Origin: an uncultured Bacteroidota bacterium
GTDB taxonomy: Bacteria; Bacteroidota; Bacteroidia; Chitinophagales; Chitinophagaceae
Length of the DNA stretch: 46,950 nt
Assembly: GCA_937928385.1 (NCBI GenBank)
Contig: CALEZD010000018.1
Span: forward strand, 1-46,950
Reading direction: 5' to 3'
The notes under the pieces were generated by a model. That model made no database searches, was not told the origin of the DNA, and saw only the letters and a list, made by a program, of their open reading frames with translations. Below, piece by piece: positions 1 to 7,633 of the stretch (within the stretch, counting starts at the first letter, position 1; every line of letters starts with the position of its first letter). Both the position numbers and the translations under genes were made by a program.

Positions 1-84
1 CTCAAAAGTAATGGAGAGCCCCGACTTTTCAGAGAAAAAATACAGGCTGTGGTACAACCTGTGTATATTGCGAATACTGTAAAA

Positions 85-1158
85 ATGAATAAGGCTCAGC
101 AACAATACTTTACCCGCCAACTGATGCATTGGCACGCTACGCACAACGAACGCAGCCTGCCCTGGAAGGAGGAAAAAGACCCTTACAAAATATGGTTGTC
201 CGAAATAATATTACAACAAACCAGGGCGCAACAGGGACTGCCTTACTATGAGAAATTCACAGAGGCTTACCCCAATATACAAGACTTGGCAGCCGCTGAA
301 GATGAAGCCGTCTTCCGGCTATGGCAGGGATTGGGTTATTATAACCGCTGCCGGAACATGCTGGCCACAGCCCGCTATATTACTACAGAGTTGAAAGGTA
401 GGTTTCCCGACAGCTACGAAACCATACAGGCATTAAAGGGCATAGGGCCATATACTGCTGCGGCTATTGCTTCTTTTGCTTACGGGCTGCCGGAAGCGGT
501 GGTTGATGGCAATGTGTACCGGGTATTGTCCCGCTATTTTGGCATAGACACACCTATAGACAGTACGGCAGGTAAAAAAGAATTTACAGAGTTGGCCAAC
601 CAACTGCTGGATAAAACAGACAGCGCGGGCTACAACCAGGCCATTATGGATCTGGGGGCGACGGTTTGCAAACCCGCCTCGCCCGACTGCGGTAGCTGCC
701 CCCTGCAAAAGAAGTGCTTTGCCTGCGAACAGGGTCTTATCAGCGACCTGCCCGTCAAAAGCAAAAAGCTTACCGTTCGTACACGCTATTTTCATTATAT
801 AATCTTTTTGCACAACGGAAAAGCCTGGATACGTAAGCGTACAGGTAAGGATATATGGCAAAACCTGTATGAGCCCTACCTGGTGGAGCATGAACATGAG
901 CTGGCAGCCGCCGAACTGCTGAACCATGACCTGCTGCAACCCATGAAACTACAACAAGACAAGCCGGTATATGCCGGCAAACTGTCCCAGAGGCTTACCC
1001 ACCGTATAATAGAAACCTATTTTTACCTGTGTATGGCCAAACAACCACCCAAAACATTGCCAGAGGACGGCAGGTGGGTGCCTGTACAGGAGCTGGACAG
1101 ATATGGATTTCCCAAATCGGTTATTTCATTTTTTGAAAAAAATGCATACTTTTATTAA
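85..1158 (+). CDS. mutY: A/G-specific adenine DNA glycosylase MutY
   Basis: Base-excision repair glycosylase that removes adenine mispaired with 8-oxoguanine or guanine. Counting from the ATG at 85 (357 aa), the protein has the HhH-GPD core with the catalytic Glu in SEIILQQT (E40), the hairpin LKGIGPYTAAAI (about 117-128) and the catalytic Asp in VVDGN (D141). A [4Fe-4S] cluster motif C-x6-C-x2-C-x5-C follows the HhH domain, then a NUDIX-like C-terminal domain that recognises oxoG. Length is normal for the family. A GTG 36 bases upstream is also in frame, but the ATG gives the usual short N-terminus before the first helix. It is followed by ssb and gldE, a gene order I recall from many Bacteroidota. 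Identification is firm; only the start is open. Confidence 0.96.
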   Translation: MNKAQQQYFTRQLMHWHATHNERSLPWKEEKDPYKIWLSEIILQQTRAQQGLPYYEKFTEAYPNIQDLAAAEDEAVFRLWQGLGYYNRCRNMLATARYITTELKGRFPDSYETIQALKGIGPYTAAAIASFAYGLPEAVVDGNVYRVLSRYFGIDTPIDSTAGKKEFTELANQLLDKTDSAGYNQAIMDLGATVCKPASPDCGSCPLQKKCFACEQGLISDLPVKSKKLTVRTRYFHYIIFLHNGKAWIRKRTGKDIWQNLYEPYLVEHEHELAAAELLNHDLLQPMKLQQDKPVYAGKLSQRLTHRIIETYFYLCMAKQPPKTLPEDGRWVPVQELDRYGFPKSVISFFEKNAYFY

Positions 1159-1200
1159 TATGGGAATATATTCTGATAAATGGCAATAAATTAAGATACT

Positions 1201-1650
1201 ATGAGAGGCGTTAATAAAGTTACTTTAATAGGTAATTTGGGTAAAGATCCGGACTTGCAATACCTGGAAGGGAATATAGCAGTGGCAAAATTTCCTCTGG
1301 CCACTACCGAAACGTTTAAAGACAAAACAGGCAATCTTGTATCGCAGACAGAATGGCATACCGTAGTACTATGGCGCGGGCTGGCCGAGTTGGCTCAAAA
1401 ATACCTGCACAAGGGCAGCCTGGTATATATAGAAGGCCGCCTGCGCACCCGCAGTTGGGAAGACAAAGACAAAAACCGCAGGTTCAGCACCGAGATAGTG
1501 GGCGACAACCTGGTGATGCTGGATAAACGCAGAGACGGCAACGGTGATGAGCCTGCGATTGAAACACCGCATACCGCTACAGACAGCTTTAACGAACAAG
1601 ACCTGGGGTATAACCAGGGCGAAGGTGATAAAGACAATCTGCCATTCTGA
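1201..1650 (+). CDS. ssb: Single-stranded DNA-binding protein
   Basis: A 149-aa SSB that coats single-stranded DNA during replication, recombination and repair. The OB fold fills about residues 1-110, opening with the typical GVNKVTLIGNLGKDPDL motif and containing TEWHTVVLW and YIEGRLRTRSWEDKD. The rest is a short polar linker that ends in the acidic tip DKDNLPF, the site that recruits partner proteins. The linker is short compared with proteobacterial SSB, as is common in this phylum. It lies 42 bases after mutY, so the two may share a transcript. A strong hairpin follows the stop, and the gldE promoter overlaps it. Bacteroidota often carry several ssb paralogues, so I cannot say this is the only copy. 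Confidence 0.95.
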   Translation: MRGVNKVTLIGNLGKDPDLQYLEGNIAVAKFPLATTETFKDKTGNLVSQTEWHTVVLWRGLAELAQKYLHKGSLVYIEGRLRTRSWEDKDKNRRFSTEIVGDNLVMLDKRRDGNGDEPAIETPHTATDSFNEQDLGYNQGEGDKDNLPF

Positions 1651-1666
1651 TAAAGAAATTAACCTG

Positions 1667-1713
1667 AAAGAAAGGGGAAGAGTTGTATTAATTCTGTCCC
1701 TTTCTTTATTTTT
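1667..1713 (+). terminator. Intrinsic terminator after ssb
   Basis: A perfect 10-bp inverted repeat, AAAGAAAGGG (1667-1676) and CCCTTTCTTT (1698-1707), is followed by a T-rich stretch. The loop is long (21 nt). The right arm overlaps the predicted gldE -7 element. Confidence 0.6.
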
Positions 1714-1714
1714 G
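1683..1714 (+). promoter_or_regulatory. Bacteroidota-type promoter for gldE
   Basis: TATTTTTG at 1707-1714 matches the Bacteroidota -7 consensus TAnnTTTG exactly. A TTG at 1683-1685 lies 21 nt upstream, inside the reported 17-23 nt range for the -33 element. The predicted transcript starts only about 20 nt before the gldE start codon. Confidence 0.55.
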
Positions 1715-1738
1715 AATAGAACCAAACTGTAACTTTAC

Positions 1739-3094
1739 TTGGGAAGTCCTGCTGACGCTGATCCGAACCTGAATTCTTTACTATTAGTGGCATCCAACGA
1801 AGCATTTTCAGCTTCAACGGTCACTATACTAATTATCATTATACTCATACAACTGCTGATGACCGCCATTACCTCGGGGTCTGAAACAGCCTATTTCTCT
1901 TTGAGCGCCAAGGACATTACCTACCTGAAAACCAAAGAAACCGGCTCTGCCAGGCAAACTATCCGCCTGCTGGACCACCCTAAGATGCTGCTGGCGACCA
2001 TACTTATCGGCAACAACTTCATCAATATATCTATAGTAATAACCATGAAGCTGCTGATGGACAAGCTGCTGCCCGGCCTGGACAGCACCAACCTGTTTAT
2101 CGTCAATGCGGTTGTGGTTACTTTTTTGCTCGTATTGTTTGGCGAAGTCTTGCCCAAAGTATATGCCACGCAAAACAATATGCGCATGGCGCTGTTTGCG
2201 GCACCCGTATTACATATTTTATCAGGAATATTCAGGCCGGTAAGCAAGATGCTGGTATCGTCTACCAGCTATATTGAGCGGCGTATAGCCAGCAAGCCAT
2301 CGCCCGCCATGAGTGGCAAAGATTTTGAACATGCAATAGAACTAACCGTAGGCCATACAGCCACCCGGCAAGAAGTGAACATCTTTAAAGGCATACTCAA
2401 ATTCAGCAATATAAACGTGACGCAGATTATGCGGACACGTATGGATGTTGGCGGCATACCTTACGACAGCAGCTTTGATGAAGTGCAGCAGATAGCGATA
2501 GAACTGGGATATTCGCGCATGCCTGTGTATAAAGACAGCCTGGATAAAATAATAGGTATTATACACACCAAAGACTTTTTGCCCTACATGGACGAGCCGG
2601 ACTTTTCCTGGCACAAACTGATGCGGCCACCCTACTACGTGCATGAAGGGAAAATGATAGAAGACCTACTGAAAGAATTCCAACAGAAACGTATACACTT
2701 TGCCGTAGTGGTAGATGAGTTTGGCGGCACTTCCGGCATTGTTACGCTGGAAGATATTATGGAAGAAATCATCGGGGATATAAAAGACGAGTTTGACGAT
2801 GACGAGCACCAGTACAAAAAGATAGACGATAACAACTACATATTTGAAGGCAAGACACTGATTAACGATGTTTGCCGTATCATAAGCATTCCTTCAGATG
2901 CCTTTGAAGAGGTGCGCGAAGAAAGTGACTCAATAGCGGGACTGGTGCTGGAACTCTCAGGCAAGTTTCCCGCGGTGAATGAAACCATCAGCTACCAGAA
3001 TTATGATTTCACCGTACTGAACCTGGACAAAATGCGTATACAAAGGGTGAAAATAGCCATCAACCGTCCACTTGAAGAGAACCCAGAAAAATAA
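1739..3094 (+). CDS. gldE: Gliding-motility-associated membrane protein GldE (DUF21/CBS/CorC family)
   Basis: A 451-aa member of the CNNM/CorC (hemolysin C-like) family. It has a DUF21 membrane domain (about residues 28-200, with SGSETAYFSLS after the first helix), a CBS pair (about 215-335, including FAVVVDEFGGTSGIVTLEDI) and a C-terminal CorC_HlyC domain that binds in the transporter-associated fold. Position directly after mutY and ssb is the classic setting of gldE in Bacteroidota, where GldE acts with the lipoprotein GldD in gliding and T9SS function. No ATG precedes the first membrane helix: the only upstream candidate in frame is TTG at 1739, right after a stop at 1730; GTG at 1787 is an alternative. 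Unusually, gldD is not the next gene. Confidence 0.85.
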   Translation: MGSPADADPNLNSLLLVASNEAFSASTVTILIIIILIQLLMTAITSGSETAYFSLSAKDITYLKTKETGSARQTIRLLDHPKMLLATILIGNNFINISIVITMKLLMDKLLPGLDSTNLFIVNAVVVTFLLVLFGEVLPKVYATQNNMRMALFAAPVLHILSGIFRPVSKMLVSSTSYIERRIASKPSPAMSGKDFEHAIELTVGHTATRQEVNIFKGILKFSNINVTQIMRTRMDVGGIPYDSSFDEVQQIAIELGYSRMPVYKDSLDKIIGIIHTKDFLPYMDEPDFSWHKLMRPPYYVHEGKMIEDLLKEFQQKRIHFAVVVDEFGGTSGIVTLEDIMEEIIGDIKDEFDDDEHQYKKIDDNNYIFEGKTLINDVCRIISIPSDAFEEVREESDSIAGLVLELSGKFPAVNETISYQNYDFTVLNLDKMRIQRVKIAINRPLEENPEK

Positions 3095-3096
3095 AA

Positions 3097-3127
3097 AATG
3101 CGCCCAGTATTGCTGCACAGGCGCATT
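3097..3127. terminator. Terminator between convergent gldE and the T9SS gene
   Basis: Stem AATGCGCC (3097-3104) and GGCGCATT (3120-3127). Read on the minus strand the hairpin is followed by TTTTTTATTTTT, so it is a good terminator for the minus-strand gene ending at 3146. On the plus strand it lacks a clear T tract. Confidence 0.65.
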
Positions 3128-3145
3128 ATCAACTAACCGTCTCTT

Positions 3146-4516
3146 TTATTGTTTTATAAACTTTGCGTGCATCATTGTATTATCTGCAGGATTGTGCAAT
3201 GTCATCACATAATTGCCTGCAGGCAATTCATTAATATCTATTGTTTGATTTCCACTCTTAATACCTTCTTTTTTCATTACAACCTGCCCCATTGTGTTGG
3301 CTACCTGCATTGAAGAATAACCATTATCTACCACGAAACTGATAGTATTGTGCGCGGGATTGGGCGCGAGCACAAACTGCCTGGCGTTCTTCATAACACC
3401 GGATACAGAAGCCGGGTCGTATTCTTCATAATACAGCGTATTCTGGTCGTAAGGCGTACTACTGTACTGGCCATTGCCCATATATAAATAGCCGTTGCTC
3501 TTCACCATCAGCCCATATGTGTCGTAATAATACACATCCCGCTCTATGGTATCCCATTGGTTGATATGCCTATATATAATGTAGGTATCAGGTTGTTGTT
3601 GAGCATTTAATGTGTACTCCAGTATTTCATAATCGTCCCATGCTTGCAGGTTAGCGTCCCATGTCGCGGTGCGATGGTGTACGGGATGCATTGCATTGCC
3701 TGTGTAAGCAAAGCTGTCATATCGGTTGTTGGCTAAACCATTACCGGGATCATATTCGCTTCTCTCTGTTAATACTCTGTCCTGACTGTCATATGTATAA
3801 GTGGCTCTGTGAAAAAGTTGTAATGAGGCAGGCGTACCCCTTAGTGAATAAGATTCGAGTTTAACCATATTACCTGCTGTATCATAGTAATAAACCCGTC
3901 TGCCGGTTTGTATGCCGGTGGCAATCATAACTGTGCTGTCTTGTACGCGCCTGCCGTTTCCATCGTACATGATGTACATACGGCTTTTAGCCAACAGGGC
4001 CGTGCCGCCAAACGTATCTGAAGTAGTTAATTGTATTAGTTTGTTACTGCTGTTGTACATACCCTCATGTTGCAACACAAAGTAGGGCGATGAATAAAAA
4101 TGTTTTGTGGTATTGTTGGCAGCATCATAAGTGTACACAGATGTACCGTCCCACAGCAGGCCGCCGTTATCATACCAGCCTATAGACGTATCACACAGGA
4201 TAGCCTTAGCTTCAGCAGCCGGCATAGAATAGTTATCATAGTACGATTCCGGCATTGTATTGTGGGTGGAACCTCTGCCGCCTGAATATATATGTGAATT
4301 AGTGTCTATGAGCACTCCGTTAGCTTCGTAGGTAGAAGCTACTATTCTCCTCATAGTAGCTGTGCCTTTGGCAGCCATTCTCGCGTTTTGTTTCTGCCAG
4401 GCCATTTCATGAGCAAGTTTTTGCTCCTCATGCACATAAGCCTTCTTCTTGTTCAGCGGCGCTGCATAAGTAATTGTAGCAGCCGCCATCATCATTGTTA
4501 GTAATACTTGTTTCAT
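3146..4516 (-). CDS. Secreted protein with RHS/YD-like tyrosine repeats and T9SS sorting domain
   Basis: A 456-aa exported protein of unknown function. An N-terminal signal peptide (MKQVLLTMMMAAATITYA) is followed by a charged region and then by about 300 residues of repeating YDxxG/YYDTxG units, such as YYYDTAGNMVKLESY and YTYDSQDRVLTE. These resemble the YD repeats of RHS-like proteins and suggest a beta-strand-rich fold. The last 80 residues form a type A T9SS sorting domain (LAPNPAHNTISF, MGQVV, INELPAGNYVMTL, FIKQ at the end). That implies secretion across the outer membrane by the type IX system and removal of the C-terminal domain. It is a single gene with a terminator downstream. No catalytic motif is visible. 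Confidence 0.88.
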   Translation of the reverse strand: MKQVLLTMMMAAATITYAAPLNKKKAYVHEEQKLAHEMAWQKQNARMAAKGTATMRRIVASTYEANGVLIDTNSHIYSGGRGSTHNTMPESYYDNYSMPAAEAKAILCDTSIGWYDNGGLLWDGTSVYTYDAANNTTKHFYSSPYFVLQHEGMYNSSNKLIQLTTSDTFGGTALLAKSRMYIMYDGNGRRVQDSTVMIATGIQTGRRVYYYDTAGNMVKLESYSLRGTPASLQLFHRATYTYDSQDRVLTERSEYDPGNGLANNRYDSFAYTGNAMHPVHHRTATWDANLQAWDDYEILEYTLNAQQQPDTYIIYRHINQWDTIERDVYYYDTYGLMVKSNGYLYMGNGQYSSTPYDQNTLYYEEYDPASVSGVMKNARQFVLAPNPAHNTISFVVDNGYSSMQVANTMGQVVMKKEGIKSGNQTIDINELPAGNYVMTLHNPADNTMMHAKFIKQ

Positions 4517-4548
4517 ATAGTCTATGTAGTTTTCACCAAATAGACTTA

Positions 4549-4584
4549 AAAAAACAATTCGTTGTATTTGTGTTATTGTTTTTT
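4549..4584. terminator. AT-rich hairpin, possible weak terminator
   Basis: Inverted repeat AAAAAACAAT (4549-4558) and ATTGTTTTTT (4575-4584) in the 172-bp gap between two minus-strand genes. The T run is part of the stem, so termination strength is uncertain. I see nothing else in this gap. Confidence 0.35.
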
Positions 4585-4688
4585 AGCCTTGTTTTGACAC
4601 TCAGCTTACAGAAGTGTAACGTATTTACAATAACATGACCATCAGGCGTTTGATACAGACGCAACCATGACAATAAACAAGTTCAAAG

Positions 4689-5261
4689 CTATTTATTGCG
4701 CTCGCTGGGTGGAGGCACAAACAACCATTGCAGTTCAAAGCCATAATCCATGTAGCGACTTTTCTCATCTACTACTTCCCTTCCTTCGCCACGCTGCCTG
4801 CTATAGTTAGTCACCCTAAGTTGTACTTTAGGGTATTTTTCGCTAGCATACATTGTAGCCACATTGTCAGCTGTACTCATCGATTTAGTAGCCTTTACAT
4901 AGACGAAACCTTCCTCTTTAAACTGCTGCAATAACCTGTCCCGCTCGTTATCGCTTCCCGTCAGGTAATTGAGTGTAATGCTGTAGTCAGCTTTTATTAG
5001 CGTCATCTCCAATCGGTTGGGCATGGCAACACCGGGATTACTTTCATTCTGGTACATTTGCTCACTGGCAAATCTGTATGTTTTATAGGCATCATTTTCT
5101 TCATTAAATGTAACCTTGTACCCTGTCGCTTCAGCCCTTTCTGATAAACAAGCGTAATGAATACAGCCCGCCATCTCCAATAGCTGAGTGGCAGTTAATT
5201 GCTGGCTATAACCGTAAAGGGATGATATAACTGCGAGTGCGATTAAAACTATCTTTTTCAT
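4689..5261 (-). CDS. Exported protein of unknown function
   Basis: A 190-aa protein starting at MKKIVLIALAV, with a signal peptide ending near YGYSQQ. An in-frame start 24 bases upstream would put eight residues before this signal, so I prefer the inner ATG. The mature part contains two cysteines close together (CIHYAC), mixed alpha/beta sequence and a C-terminus rich in aromatic residues and proline (LQWLFVPPPSERNK). There is no lipobox and no T9SS domain, so it is probably periplasmic. I do not recognise a family. It is transcribed away from the CorC-family gene on the other strand, across a 155-bp gap. Confidence 0.75.
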   Translation of the reverse strand: MKKIVLIALAVISSLYGYSQQLTATQLLEMAGCIHYACLSERAEATGYKVTFNEENDAYKTYRFASEQMYQNESNPGVAMPNRLEMTLIKADYSITLNYLTGSDNERDRLLQQFKEEGFVYVKATKSMSTADNVATMYASEKYPKVQLRVTNYSRQRGEGREVVDEKSRYMDYGFELQWLFVPPPSERNK

Positions 5262-5312
5262 AAGCTCTGTTTTGTATGCTAACAACAGAACAGCAATTAT
5301 GTTGAATTTTTA

Positions 5313-5353
5313 TGAAATATTAACGGCTGGTGGCTAACTATTGAAATATTAAC
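5313..5353. repeat. 12-bp direct repeat between divergent genes
   Basis: TGAAATATTAAC occurs at 5313-5324 and again at 5342-5353, 29 bp apart, in the region between the divergent exported-protein and CorC-family genes. Possible regulator half-sites; no factor can be named. Confidence 0.5.
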
Positions 5354-5416
5354 ATTTATCATCAGCACGTTACCGCCAAACATTTAACTTTACACACGGA
5401 ATAATAAAACATCTGA

Positions 5417-6721
5417 ATGGAAATAGTCGTCATTATCTGCCTTATTTTGCTCAACGGCGTTTTTTCTATGAGTGAAATAGCCCTTGTTTCAGCCAAAAAA
5501 TACAGGCTGGAAAGCGCAGCAAAAAAAGGCAATGCAAGTGCCAAACGAGCCCTTGACCTCGCCAACAACCCCAACCGTTTCCTGTCCACTGTACAAATGG
5601 GTATTACGCTCATTGCCATTCTTACGGGTGTGTTCAGTAGCGACGATTTGCAGACAGACCTGCAAAACTCCCTGGCTAAAATCTCTATGTTCCGGGGTAA
5701 TGAGAAGGCAATCGCCGTCACTATCATAGTGACGGTCGTTACATTCGTCACCATAGTATTTGGCGAATTAATACCTAAAAGAATAGGGCTGTTGTTCCCT
5801 GAAAAAATCGCCACGTTTATGGCCGGGCCCATGAATGTACTGTCCGTCATCACACACCCGTTCATCTGGATGCTTACACGCACCAACGATTTGTTCCTGT
5901 TCCTGTTAGGCGTAAAGTCTAATAAAGAAAACCAGGTAACAGAAGAAGAAATAAGGGCGATAATACAACAGAGCACAGAAGGTGGCGAAGTGCAGGAAAT
6001 AGAAAGGCGTATAGTGGAGCGCGTATTCTCCCTGGGCGACAGGCGGGTGAGCGAACTGATGACGCACCGCACCAAAATAGTATGGCTGGATATAAAAGAC
6101 GATACAAAAGAACTACGCAGAAAAATAAATAGTGAGATACACTCGGTATATCCTGTATGCGACGGCAGCCTGGATAAAATGCTGGGTATAGTGAGCATCA
6201 AAGAGCTATTTGCCAAAGAAACCACCCTGGACACACTGGCCCTGACCAAACACCTGAAAAAGCCACTGGTACTGCACGATAATACACCTGCCTACAGGGC
6301 GCTGGAGGGGTTCAGGATAGGAAAACTGCACCATGCTATAGTGGTAGATGAATATGGCTCAATAGAAGGTGTGGTTTCTATGGACGATGTATTGGATGCA
6401 TTGGTAGGCGATGTGTCTGAGATGGGGCAGGAAGACTATAAAATCACTCTGCGCAAGGATGGCTCATGGCTGGCAGATGCCCAATATCCCTATTTCGAGA
6501 TGCTTCACTTCTTCAACATATCCGATGACGACCTTCCTCCCAACGAGTTCAATACCATTGGCGGGCTGATACTGGACAAACTGGGGCGGATGCCTAATAT
6601 AGGCGACGAAATACAATGGCATGGATACGCCCTGGAGATAGTAGATATGGACGGGCTGAGGATTGACAAAGTACTCATCAGGCCGCTCACCGAAGAAGAA
6701 GAAAATGAAGCCGAAGAGTAA
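5417..6721 (+). CDS. HlyC/CorC-family (DUF21/CBS) membrane transporter
   Basis: A 434-aa CNNM/CorC-type protein with the full family layout: a DUF21 membrane domain (residues 1-190; MSEIALVSAKKYRLE after the first helix, GELIPKRIG near the third), a CBS pair (about 200-330, with HHAIVVDEYGSIEGVVSMDDV), and a CorC_HlyC domain (about 345-430) ending in an acidic tail (TEEEENEAEE). Relatives take part in magnesium or cobalt homeostasis; the ion here is unproven. It is a paralogue of the GldE-like protein 2.3 kb upstream but lacks the ssb/mutY context, so it is better called a general HlyC/CorC transporter. It appears monocistronic: divergent from its upstream neighbour and followed by a hairpin and T tract. 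Confidence 0.92.
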   Translation: MEIVVIICLILLNGVFSMSEIALVSAKKYRLESAAKKGNASAKRALDLANNPNRFLSTVQMGITLIAILTGVFSSDDLQTDLQNSLAKISMFRGNEKAIAVTIIVTVVTFVTIVFGELIPKRIGLLFPEKIATFMAGPMNVLSVITHPFIWMLTRTNDLFLFLLGVKSNKENQVTEEEIRAIIQQSTEGGEVQEIERRIVERVFSLGDRRVSELMTHRTKIVWLDIKDDTKELRRKINSEIHSVYPVCDGSLDKMLGIVSIKELFAKETTLDTLALTKHLKKPLVLHDNTPAYRALEGFRIGKLHHAIVVDEYGSIEGVVSMDDVLDALVGDVSEMGQEDYKITLRKDGSWLADAQYPYFEMLHFFNISDDDLPPNEFNTIGGLILDKLGRMPNIGDEIQWHGYALEIVDMDGLRIDKVLIRPLTEEEENEAEE

Positions 6722-6811
6722 TACTGTCCGCAACCTATTTTACTCATTATCAATCAATTACAGGATAAAATTGCACACTGAAATTTGTTAACGGCTTGTT
6801 GCCTGTTTGCA

Positions 6812-6840
6812 AATCGGGCGTTAACCGATTGCGTTTTTTT
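6812..6840 (+). terminator. Terminator after the HlyC/CorC gene
   Basis: Stem AATCGG (6812-6817) and CCGATT (6825-6830), 7-nt loop, then GCG and seven Ts (6834-6840). The stem is short. The T tract also supplies the TTG of the next promoter. Confidence 0.5.
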
Positions 6841-6870
6841 GGACATGGGGGCTTCGTGCCCCCATCTTTG
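6839..6870 (+). promoter_or_regulatory. Promoter of the abundant 185-aa exported protein, with an inverted repeat in its spacer
   Basis: TTG at 6839-6841 and CATCTTTG at 6863-6870 are 21 nt apart and fit the Bacteroidota -33/-7 pattern with one mismatch in the -7 box (C for T). A perfect 8-bp inverted repeat, ATGGGGGC and GCCCCCAT with loop TTCGT (6845-6865), fills the spacer and runs two bases into the -7 box. This could be an operator. The remaining leader (about 110 nt to the start codon) is strikingly A/C-rich with repeated ACAAAC units. Confidence 0.45.
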
Positions 6871-6985
6871 TATCACCAACCGAGCAAGCTACTTGCGAGC
6901 TCATAAGGGACAAACAAAAAAGACATAATAACCCGAATAATAGCAAACAAACACAAACAACGTAAACAGACAAACAACAAACAAA

Positions 6986-7543
6986 ATGAAAAAGATCGCA
7001 ATTTTCGCAGCTATCCTTACTTCAATCGGTTTCGCAGCTAACGCTCAAAACCAGGCTAACCAATCAAGCTCTGCTTCTCAAACAGTACAACTGTCTCTGA
7101 GCAATGCTATCGAAATTACTTTTACAGGTAACAACAGCGCTACCGGTGCTGACGTAACCATCCCTTTCACTACTGTTAATGACTACGCCAACGGTGTTGA
7201 GTCTGACGCACAGGAGCTGAAAGTACGTTCTAACAAAAACTTCTCTGTAGCTGTTAAGGCTAATGCAGGTGAGTTCTCTTATACAGGTAACACTACTCCC
7301 GCTCCTGAAATGCCCGTAGAAGGTGTATTGGCTGTGAAAGTAACAGCAAACGGCACTGGCGGCAGCATCGCAGGTTCTTTCAGCGAATATGCTACACTGA
7401 CCAGCAGCAACCAGGACCTGATAACTGCTGCTGACCGTGGTGGCAACCAGACTTTCAGCATGAAGTACAAAGCTACTCCCGGTTTCGCTTACCCTGCAGG
7501 TACTTATGCTGTAGATGTAGTGTACACAGCCACACAGGAATAA
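6986..7543 (+). CDS. Codon-biased exported beta-rich protein, possibly an abundant surface subunit
   Basis: A 185-aa protein with a clear signal peptide (MKKIAIFAAILTSIGFAANA, cleavage before QNQ). The mature part is rich in Ser, Thr, Asn, Ala and Val, has no cysteine, and alternates hydrophobic and polar residues as in a beta sandwich (TVQLSLSNAIEITF; YPAGTYAVDVVYTATQE at the end). Codon use differs from its neighbours: almost uniform GCT, GGT, AAC, TTC and CGT choices, which usually marks very high expression. It has its own predicted promoter, a long A-rich leader and a strong terminator, so it is a single-gene unit. I suspect a major envelope or fimbria-like subunit, but no named family is certain. 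It has no T9SS domain. Confidence 0.85.
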   Translation: MKKIAIFAAILTSIGFAANAQNQANQSSSASQTVQLSLSNAIEITFTGNNSATGADVTIPFTTVNDYANGVESDAQELKVRSNKNFSVAVKANAGEFSYTGNTTPAPEMPVEGVLAVKVTANGTGGSIAGSFSEYATLTSSNQDLITAADRGGNQTFSMKYKATPGFAYPAGTYAVDVVYTATQE

Positions 7544-7606
7544 TATTATATAAGGGATAAAGGAGAGAAAGTGCCAACATCGGATCTTTTTCATCCTTAT
7601 AAGATG

Positions 7607-7629
7607 GGCCCCTGTTAAGGGGCCTTTCT
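7607..7629 (+). terminator. Intrinsic terminator of the 185-aa protein gene
   Basis: Stem GGCCCCT (7607-7613) and AGGGGCC (7618-7624) with loop GTTA, followed by TTTCTGTTGTT. A GC-rich, well-formed terminator. Confidence 0.75.
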
Positions 7630-7633
7630 GTTG

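Noticed and set aside
1..84. Possible gene end or promoter at the left edge
   Set aside because: Only 84 bases before mutY; no full consensus box and no recognisable coding end.
1544..1732. Open frame overlapping the 3' end of ssb
   Set aside because: It crosses the ssb terminator and has no protein-like pattern.
5385..5392. TAACTTTA as a -7 box for the CorC-family gene
   Set aside because: One mismatch to TAnnTTTG and no TTG at the expected spacing; too weak to call.
5362..6249. Long open frame (295 codons) opposite the CorC-family gene
   Set aside because: Ser/Arg/Ile-rich translation typical of the reverse strand of a coding sequence; the plus-strand gene has clear DUF21/CBS motifs.
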